Shown here piece by piece: positions 7,076-11,684 of a stretch of DNA of 11,684 nt. The stretch is taken from contig DLGN01000342.1 in the NCBI GenBank assembly GCA_002482715.1, positions 1 to 11,684 on the forward strand, given 5' to 3'. The notes under the pieces were generated by a model, which saw nothing but the letters and a program-made list of their open reading frames with translations, had not been told where the DNA came from and did not search any database. The first letter of the stretch is position 1. Every line of letters starts with the position of its first letter. Both the position numbers and the translations under genes were made by a program. This DNA comes from Oxalobacteraceae bacterium UBA7693 (GTDB taxonomy: Bacteria > Pseudomonadota > Gammaproteobacteria > Burkholderiales > Burkholderiaceae_D).

Positions 7076-7525
7076 TCATTCCACATTTGGCACAGCAATC
7101 GATTTGCCCGCCACATGCGTGGTCAACACAATGGCAGTTGAAGTCGATCCAAAGGCATTGAGCTCATTAATAATCCGTTGCAGATGATCGACGTCGGTTG
7201 CCAATACCCGCATCACCGCACCATCTTCACCAGTGACGGTATAACAATCAATAATCTCAGGACAGTTAGCCACATACTCTACATAGGGGCGGCCTTGTTG
7301 GGTTGAAACGCGTATCATCGCCGTAATGTCATAGCCCAATGCTTTAGGATTAATATCTGCACGATAAGCGCGAATCACCCGATTGGCTTCTAAGCGCTTA
7401 ATGCGCTCGGATACCGCGGGCGGGCTCAGGTGGACTTGCCGTCCAATTTCTGCATGTGACATACGGGCATCTTCTTGCAATAGTTGCAGGATTTTTTTGT
7501 CAAATTGGTCAATTTTTTGATTCAT
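7076..7525 (-). CDS. Lrp/AsnC family transcriptional regulator
   Basis: This is a DNA-binding regulator of the feast/famine type, usually an octamer or dimer array that senses an amino acid. The product has 149 residues: an N-terminal winged helix-turn-helix (helices about 6-20, 23-31 and the recognition helix 35-47, with LSPPAVSERIKRLE) and a C-terminal RAM ligand-binding domain (about 66-140, with the turn TGEDGAVMRV). The start at ATG 7525 fits the family start (MNQKIDQFDKKILQLLQ) and has AAGG eight nucleotides upstream; a longer open frame to 7672 would add 49 residues that do not resemble the family and would cover its own promoter. It is divergent from lysA with a 130-bp gap, which makes lysA its likely target and lysine or a related amino acid a possible ligand. 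That link is inference. Confidence 0.9.
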   Translation of the reverse strand: MNQKIDQFDKKILQLLQEDARMSHAEIGRQVHLSPPAVSERIKRLEANRVIRAYRADINPKALGYDITAMIRVSTQQGRPYVEYVANCPEIIDCYTVTGEDGAVMRVLATDVDHLQRIINELNAFGSTSTAIVLTTHVAGKSIAVPNVE

Positions 7526-7601
7526 AAGCCAAACCTTGTGATTTCTGTTGAATTCATGGTGAAAGCCCAGTTTCTCCGTTAAATCCCCATGTCGTTTCTG
7601 C

Positions 7602-7630
7602 ATTGTACGCGCTACAGTAATGCTTCTCAA
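7602..7630 (-). promoter_or_regulatory. Sigma-70 promoter of the Lrp-type regulator gene
   Basis: On the minus strand TTGAGA (7630-7625) and TACAAT (7607-7602) are separated by 17 bp, five of six matches in each box. Transcription would begin about 7595, some 70 nt before the ATG at 7525. A short inverted repeat GCATT/AATGC (7600-7604 and 7619-7623) overlaps the -10 box and spacer and is a possible autoregulatory site, though five bases is weak evidence. Confidence 0.6.
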
Positions 7631-7655
7631 ATGCAAAATTTTTCGAAAGACAACC

Positions 7656-8906
7656 ATGCCGAACGCCATCAACGCGCAACAAATTCAACAAATTGCTCAA
7701 GACTATCAAACCCCTTGTTGGGCCTATGATGCAGCGATGATACGTGCACAGATTGCACAGCTTCGCCAATTCGATGTCATTCGCTTCGCACAAAAATCTT
7801 GCAGCAACATCCATATCCTCAGCTTAATGCGCGAACAAGGCGTATTGGTGGATTCAGTTTCGTTAGGCGAAGTCGAACGCGCCTTGGTGGCAGGCTTTGA
7901 TCCAACTACAAAGCATGAACATGCACCAATAGTGTTCACCGCCGACTTACTCGATCGCCAAGCCCTCAAACGCGTGGTGGAACTGAATATTCCAGTCAAC
8001 TGCGGTTCACCACAGATGTTAGAACAACTCGGGCAAACCAAGCCAGGTCATCCTGTCTGGCTCCGCATCAACCCTGGCTTTGGTCACGGACACAGTCGCA
8101 AAACCAATACCGGTGGAGAGCAAAGCAAACACGGCATCTGGCATGAAGAACTTCCGCAAGCTTATGCATTGATTCAACAATATGGTTTGCAGCTAGTCGG
8201 CTTACACATGCACATAGGCTCAGGTGTGGATTACGATCACTTACAAAGCGTCTGCGATGCCATGATCAATCAAGTAAAAGCTTGTCCGCTCGATCTACAA
8301 GCGATTTCCATTGGTGGTGGCTTATCGATTCCCTACCAAGCTGGCGAACCGGAAGTGGATACAGCACATTACTTCGAGATCTGGGACAAAGCACGACAAC
8401 AAATCGAAGCGCACCTTGGTCACAAAATCAGTATGGAAATTGAACCAGGTCGCTTCTTAGTCGCACAATCAGGCATCTTGATTTCAGAACTACGCGCGCA
8501 AAAACAAGTCGGCAGTAATTATTTTATCTTCGTCGATGCAGGCTTTAATGACTTAGTGCGTCCATCCATGTATGGCAGCTATCACCGCATCAGTGCTCAT
8601 ACCACCGACGGTAAATTGCGCACCGGTTCCTTACGCCCAACCGTGGTCGCAGGTCCTTTATGTGAATCGGGTGATGTGTTCACCCAAGAAGAAGGTGGTG
8701 TGGTCACGCATCAAGATTTGCCTCCGTGTGAAGTCGGCGATCTGATCGTCTTCCATGATGCAGGCGCATACGGTGCAAGCATGTCGTCAAATTACAATTC
8801 ACGACCTTTGATTCCTGAGGTCTTGGTGGATGGTGATGGGGTGCGTTTGATACGTCGTCGGCAGACGATACAGGAGTTGATTGAGTTGGAGATGTTAGAG
8901 TCCTAA
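7656..8906 (+). CDS. lysA: Diaminopimelate decarboxylase (E. coli-type LysA)
   Basis: LysA is the PLP-dependent fold III enzyme that decarboxylates meso-diaminopimelate to L-lysine, the last step of the pathway, in the cytosol. Using ATG 7656 it has 416 residues, close to the 420 of E. coli LysA, which it strongly resembles throughout. Visible sites are the PLP lysine K47 in RFAQKSCSN, HMHIGSG (184-190), the glycine loop IGGGLS (219-224), EPGR (263-266), the partner-subunit cysteine in GPLCESGDVF (C336) and the phosphate/PLP tyrosine in GAYGASMSSNYNSRP (Y372). An upstream in-frame ATG at 7620 lacks a ribosome site and overlaps the divergent promoter, while 7656 is preceded by GAAAGA. In E. 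coli lysA is divergent from lysR; here its divergent partner is of the Lrp family. Confidence 0.95.
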   Translation: MPNAINAQQIQQIAQDYQTPCWAYDAAMIRAQIAQLRQFDVIRFAQKSCSNIHILSLMREQGVLVDSVSLGEVERALVAGFDPTTKHEHAPIVFTADLLDRQALKRVVELNIPVNCGSPQMLEQLGQTKPGHPVWLRINPGFGHGHSRKTNTGGEQSKHGIWHEELPQAYALIQQYGLQLVGLHMHIGSGVDYDHLQSVCDAMINQVKACPLDLQAISIGGGLSIPYQAGEPEVDTAHYFEIWDKARQQIEAHLGHKISMEIEPGRFLVAQSGILISELRAQKQVGSNYFIFVDAGFNDLVRPSMYGSYHRISAHTTDGKLRTGSLRPTVVAGPLCESGDVFTQEEGGVVTHQDLPPCEVGDLIVFHDAGAYGASMSSNYNSRPLIPEVLVDGDGVRLIRRRQTIQELIELEMLES

Positions 8907-8919
8907 TTATGTTCGAACT

Positions 8920-8961
8920 CTTGTACCCGCTCGAATTATCGAAATTCTGGACGGGTACAAG
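8920..8961. terminator. Inverted repeat between convergent genes, possible two-way terminator
   Basis: CTTGTACCCG (8920-8929) and CGGGTACAAG (8952-8961) form a perfect 10-bp stem, with an inner stem GAATT/AATTC (8933-8937, 8943-8947) inside the 22-nt loop. It lies between the lysA stop (8906) and the stop of the convergent gene (8974). Neither strand has a following U-tract, so intrinsic termination is uncertain. Confidence 0.45.
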
Positions 8962-8973
8962 TGGTACAAACTA

Positions 8974-10263
8974 CTACATCAGATTGACAGCCAACTCCTC
9001 AATCAAATCTGCTTTCATAATCAAACTCGCCTGACTACCTTTCTCTAACAAGAACACGCCGCGACCGTTGGAATACACTATATTGCCATCGGCTGTAATC
9101 TCGTAAGCAACCACATTGGTTGCCAGTATTTGCTCGTGACCCTGCCGATCACGAGAAATCAATTGCCAAGTATTAGGAACGAGCGAAGGAACACCATGTA
9201 CCATACCTGCGCTGCGCAAGGCTTTTTCAGCGTCAATGCGTTTACCTTTCAATATTATTTCTTTCAAGTCGGCATTAACTACAGGCCCTGAAGCACTGGT
9301 CAAGGGCTTACGGCTATACATCATTGAAAAGAAGTTCAAGTAATGAAATACGGCTCGCAGTAAACGGAAAGGGAAAAATAAGGTATCCAAGATCACAGCG
9401 CTTACATCAGTTTTTTGCCCCTCGTATGGTCGACGTATAAAGTGCAAGTTCCCTTTCAAGCAAACACGTGGATGAAGGTAATCAAACTGCGGATCATCCA
9501 TCACAGGTGTCACCTTGCTGGTTTTCATATCCAACATCTGTATGCAAGAATTTCCTACTGCGACAATATAACCGCTCGGCGCGCGAGCCAAACCTGCGGA
9601 TTGATACAGAATTTGGTTTTCTACACCGGGTATCCATGCTGGTGCACTGTCCAGAGTATCGCCGCCCGTCAGTGACGTAAATTGACCACCATCACGATTG
9701 ATGATCGCTATGTTCGTTGAACCATCTTTACAGTTGGACGTGCATAAAATTTTCTCACCCGAGGTGTCTAAACTCAGGTCACTCAAAGACAAGTTCTGTT
9801 TATGCAAAATACGTTTTTCCTCGTATGTCTGCAAATCCATAGAAAACAAGCCACCCATCACATCATCTTTTAGAAAATAAAGAAGATCCTTAGAACTCGT
9901 AAACAACATCGAAGTCGCAACGATGTGTGGATTGTCTTTATCAAACTGCCGCATGCCGCCGTTCGCAGATACACTAAAGCTCGTATTTTCTTTCCAAGCG
10001 TGCCGCTCTTTATTGCGCTCCATCTTATCGATCATCTCTTGCACATAAGGACTTTGCACCTGCTCAACGCCAGCATTTGCCTCTTTATAAAAGAGTTTTC
10101 CACTGGCAAGATAAACAATGGAAATCGGAGACGTGTTTTGTAGAGCTGTTCGCTGACTCGGCGTTAGTTCTGCAAGTGACGAGTTTGCAGCGGCTTGCCT
10201 CATCAGTTTCGAAACTACAACAAGCGAAATTACAATACCCAAGAGAATAAGGACGAAATGCAC
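8974..10263 (-). CDS. Membrane-anchored TolB-like beta-propeller protein of unknown function
   Basis: I do not recognise a named family. The product from GTG 10263 is 429 residues: an N-terminal hydrophobic anchor (about 2-19, VLILLGIVISLVVVSKL) and then a mostly periplasmic body with TolB/PD40-like propeller blades, such as LSLSDLSLDTSGEKIL, INRDGGQFTSLTGGDTLD and APAWIPG, and later VAYEITADGNIVYSNGRG. A second hydrophobic, aromatic segment (about 289-317, LDTLFFPFRLLRAVFHYLNF) interrupts the propeller region and might touch the membrane. The start matters: TTG at 10278 gives a longer frame, but that codon overlaps the Shine-Dalgarno GGAG, which sits seven nucleotides before GTG 10263. The gene ends with tandem TAG codons. 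It appears monocistronic and is convergent with lysA. A scaffolding or sensing role would be typical of propellers but is not shown. Confidence 0.75.
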   Translation of the reverse strand: MHFVLILLGIVISLVVVSKLMRQAAANSSLAELTPSQRTALQNTSPISIVYLASGKLFYKEANAGVEQVQSPYVQEMIDKMERNKERHAWKENTSFSVSANGGMRQFDKDNPHIVATSMLFTSSKDLLYFLKDDVMGGLFSMDLQTYEEKRILHKQNLSLSDLSLDTSGEKILCTSNCKDGSTNIAIINRDGGQFTSLTGGDTLDSAPAWIPGVENQILYQSAGLARAPSGYIVAVGNSCIQMLDMKTSKVTPVMDDPQFDYLHPRVCLKGNLHFIRRPYEGQKTDVSAVILDTLFFPFRLLRAVFHYLNFFSMMYSRKPLTSASGPVVNADLKEIILKGKRIDAEKALRSAGMVHGVPSLVPNTWQLISRDRQGHEQILATNVVAYEITADGNIVYSNGRGVFLLEKGSQASLIMKADLIEELAVNLM

Positions 10264-10353
10264 TGTATTTCTCCACAAAATAATAAAAAATACATTCTCT
10301 CATGTCACGATGAAATTGAAAATCTAACGACTAAAATCAGCAAACAAACAAAA
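10264..10353. other. AT-rich upstream region of the propeller gene
   Basis: This 90-bp stretch should hold the leader and promoter of the gene ending at 8974. Apart from the GGAG ribosome site at about 10271-10274 (minus strand) I see no promoter with good -35 and -10 boxes at correct spacing. Confidence 0.4.
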
Positions 10354-10521
10354 TTATTCATCAAAAGCAGCGCTAACCTTGATTCGCGGTGAGATTAACT
10401 CAGCAACACAATTTCTTCGTAAGTAATCAATAACCAAGAGCATATTGCGCATTATGAATCTTGAATTTAGCGAAACTTCATCTTTATCAATGTAATAAAA
10501 GACATCGACCTTAAAATGCAC
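10354..10521 (-). CDS. Possible small protein, 55 residues, unrecognised
   Basis: A minus-strand frame from GTG 10521 to TAA 10354 encodes VHFKVDVFYYIDKDEVSLNS, continuing through a mixed hydrophobic/charged segment (FIMRNMLLVIDYLRRN) to SAAFDE. The frame is open for a few codons further, back to a TAA. An AAGG lies about 10 nt before the GTG, slightly too far for a good ribosome site. The residue mix looks protein-like, but an open frame this short arises by chance in AT-rich DNA. It may be a real small gene preceding the propeller gene by 90 bp, a fragment of a decayed gene, or nothing. Confidence 0.25.
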   Translation of the reverse strand: MHFKVDVFYYIDKDEVSLNSRFIMRNMLLVIDYLRRNCVAELISPRIKVSAAFDE

Positions 10522-10534
10522 GCTAGTCCAGACC

Positions 10535-10571
10535 TTCTTGCCACATGTTTACAATTTTTATGTGGCAAGAA
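10535..10571. repeat. Perfect 12-bp inverted repeat with 13-nt spacer
   Basis: TTCTTGCCACAT (10535-10546) is exactly complementary to ATGTGGCAAGAA (10560-10571). No U-tract follows on either strand and no convincing gene ends here, so a terminator is not supported. It could be an operator, a structured-RNA stem or the scar of a mobile element. Confidence 0.7.
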
Positions 10572-10786
10572 TTATGTTGCAATCAAAGTGATTAAGAGGT
10601 GAAGCAGCTCTATTCGACCTTTCAAGCGACCTATCACACTGAATCGAGAATCTATCGCAATGGGCACAAACGAAGGAGATCATTCATATTGGCACGCTGA
10701 ACCGAATTGAAAATCGATTGCGACGATCGGATACCTTTTTCAATCATCGTTTTTACGATGCACATGCTACACCTTCAAAGCAATAG
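10572..10786. other. Gene-poor stretch, probably degraded 5' part of the nucleotidyltransferase gene
   Basis: No intact gene is visible. In the frame of the downstream pseudogene there are 47 open codons from 10643 to a TAG at 10784, and another plus frame runs from a GTG near 10600 (KQLYSTFQATYHTES...) to a TGA at about 10700. Neither matches a family I know. The expected N-terminal half of the nucleotidyltransferase would fall here, so this may be eroded coding sequence. Confidence 0.35.
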
Positions 10787-11293
10787 GTTGGTGGCTTGCC
10801 TGGCAAGCATAAAACGGATATCCACAGTACACATGTTCTAGACAATATCCAAAGCAACGAGGTAGATCTGCTAATGAATGGCTCGGATGCTGGAGAATCC
10901 GTTTTGATACCTGAGTCGAACTCCTATGCCGAGTGAGTACCTCATCTAGATTATTTAGTTGACGAAAAAATGCCAACCGTCATTTTGAGCAAAACCTACG
11001 CGATACCCGTCTATACACCTAATCCCGCTCGATTTGCTGTTCACAAATTGTTTTCAGCCTTTTCGCGTATCAATCAATCTGCAAAAAGTGATAAAGACAT
11101 CCTACAAGCCGCCACCGTGATATGCGCGATGGAAGATAAATATCCGGGCGATATTGAAGCTGCATTACTCGCTTTTCCTCATACTGGAAAGACAGCCATG
11201 TTGCAAGGCGCGAGGCGAGCCTTGCCAATCATAAAATCGCATTCCGAACACTATGCCAATAATCTGACGGCATTAATTCAAGGCATAAGCTAG
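10787..11293 (+). pseudogene. Remnant of a GSU2403-family nucleotidyltransferase-fold gene
   Basis: One reading frame carries recognisable family sequence across a stop. Codons from 10787 give GLPGKHKTDIHSTHVLDN and then EVDLLMNGSDAGESVLIPE, followed by TGA at 10934-10936. The same frame continues VPHLDYLVDEK and, from the ATG at 10970, 107 further codons with YTPNPARFAVHKLFSAFSRI and KSDKDILQAATVI. The pattern VDxLTP-like motif, LDYL, a proline-rich lead into RFAVHKL, then K-DKD-QA is the C-terminal half of the large nucleotidyltransferase-fold proteins related to GSU2403. A further in-frame TAG (10784) and loss of the N-terminal catalytic half indicate a dead gene. The 107-codon ORF alone should not be annotated as an intact protein. 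Family assignment is from memory of the motif order. Confidence 0.65.
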
Positions 11294-11298
11294 GGTCC

Positions 11299-11326
11299 TT
11301 TCTTTGCAAGACTAAATACAAAGAAA
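11299..11326. terminator. AT-rich inverted repeat between convergent reading frames
   Basis: TTTCTTTG (11299-11306) and CAAAGAAA (11319-11326) form an 8-bp stem around a 12-nt loop, between the pseudogene stop (11293) and the stop of the convergent membrane protein gene (11339). The stem has only two G-C pairs, so it would be a weak terminator at best. Confidence 0.3.
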
Positions 11327-11338
11327 ATGGTTAGTGGC

Positions 11339-11684
11339 TCACTGACGTATCAGAAGCACGGTTCGAGCAAGCGCCCATAGCAAAGCGATCACTGACGATA
11401 TAGCCATCATTAAGTGAAGATCGGGGTAAAACATGCCTACGGCAGTCAGGTTTACGCCACTTAACTGCGGAACGACAAAAGCTAGAAAGTAACTTAGTCC
11501 AGCTAAGAAAAGTGAAGGAACACTTATTCTTAACCATCGTTTCAGAACGGAAGCCGTGTGAGATTTGGATGAGTGCTTAGTTAATTTAACCGCCGAGTAG
11601 ACAAAACCTAATGCTAACAAACACATCAAACCCAACGTTCCCCATAATCTAAATAAAACGACATTTGACGGAGCGATATCAGTA
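11339..11684 (-). CDS. C-terminal part of a multi-helix membrane protein, 5' end beyond window
   Basis: The minus-strand frame is open from the right edge to TGA at 11341-11339, giving about 114 residues. A start at TTG 11635 would cut into sense-looking sequence (APSNVVLFRLWGTLGL), so the gene most likely begins outside the window. Three hydrophobic segments are visible: FRLWGTLGLMCLLALGFVYS, then VPSLFLAGLSYFLAFVV, and, after YPDLHLM, MAISSVIALLWALARTVLL, with a basic loop (KLTKHSSKSH...LKRWLR) between the first and second. The arrangement recalls the C-terminal membrane tail of some serine-hydrolase (beta-lactamase-like) proteins, but the catalytic domain is not in view and this is only a suggestion. 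Confidence 0.6.
   Translation of the reverse strand, partial: TDIAPSNVVLFRLWGTLGLMCLLALGFVYSAVKLTKHSSKSHTASVLKRWLRISVPSLFLAGLSYFLAFVVPQLSGVNLTAVGMFYPDLHLMMAISSVIALLWALARTVLLIRQ

Noticed and set aside
7620..7655. Upstream lysA start at 7620
   Set aside because: No ribosome site before it, it overlaps the divergent promoter, and the 416-residue form from 7656 fits the known LysA length.
7526..7655. Lysine riboswitch in front of lysA
   Set aside because: The gap is only 130 bp, shorter than the lysine aptamer, and is taken up by a divergent promoter.
7526..7672. Longer form of the Lrp-type protein starting at 7672
   Set aside because: The extra 49 residues are unlike the family and would cover the gene's own predicted promoter; ATG 7525 has a ribosome site and the usual family start.
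10264..10278. TTG start of the propeller gene at 10278
   Set aside because: The TTG overlaps the GGAG sequence that serves GTG 10263 at ideal spacing.
10934..10936. In-frame TGA read as selenocysteine in the nucleotidyltransferase-like frame
   Set aside because: The family is not a selenoprotein family, a second in-frame stop (TAG 10784) exists and no SECIS-like hairpin is evident, so pseudogene decay is simpler.
10767..10976. 69-residue minus-strand open frame
   Set aside because: It lies antisense to the recognisable pseudogene and has no family features or ribosome site.

Overview
The window looks like chromosomal DNA from a Gram-negative proteobacterium, most likely a betaproteobacterium. 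The order Burkholderiales is my guess from overall protein flavour and moderate GC estimated by eye, not from a marker gene. Supporting points are a periplasmic-adaptor/ABC efflux operon, ubiquinone-synthesis genes ubiV and ubiT, a lysA product very close to the E. coli type, and RAYT/REP elements. I see no phage, plasmid, CRISPR, tRNA or rRNA feature.

Layout, left to right. (1) 1-412, minus: a REP-associated tyrosine transposase (RAYT) cut by the left edge, followed by two 85-bp paired-hairpin REP units (485-569, 612-696). (2) 710-2071, minus: ubiV then ubiT, an O2-independent ubiquinone hydroxylation pair without its usual partner ubiU in the window. A different, more perfect REP pair lies at 2135-2216, upstream of ubiV. 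(3) 2275-6898, minus: a four-gene operon made of a membrane-fusion adaptor, an ABC ATPase and two MacB/FtsX-type permeases. It is headed by a near-consensus sigma-54 promoter (6938-6953) and, about 115 bp upstream of the predicted start of transcription, a mirror-symmetric TGTCC/GGACA site array (7021-7064) that fits an enhancer for an NtrC-type activator. (4) 7076-8906: an Lrp/AsnC-family regulator (minus) divergent from lysA (plus), sharing a 130-bp control region. (5) 8974-10263, minus: a membrane-anchored TolB-like beta-propeller protein of unknown role, convergent with lysA. (6) 10264-11338: an AT-richer, gene-poor stretch holding a possible 55-residue ORF, a perfect 12-bp inverted repeat, and a decayed nucleotidyltransferase-fold gene (plus) with in-frame stops. 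(7) 11339-11684, minus: the C-terminal end of a multi-helix membrane protein cut by the right edge.

How they work together: the adaptor, ATPase and two permeases should form one MacAB-like export machine spanning inner membrane and periplasm, with an outer-membrane channel supplied from elsewhere, switched on by RpoN plus an unlinked activator. UbiV and UbiT belong to anaerobic ubiquinone synthesis. LysA makes L-lysine from meso-diaminopimelate and is probably controlled by the divergent Lrp-type protein. The most notable signals are the sigma-54 promoter with its symmetric enhancer, the RAYT beside GTAG-tagged REP hairpins, ubiVT without ubiU, and the Lrp-type (instead of LysR-type) partner of lysA.
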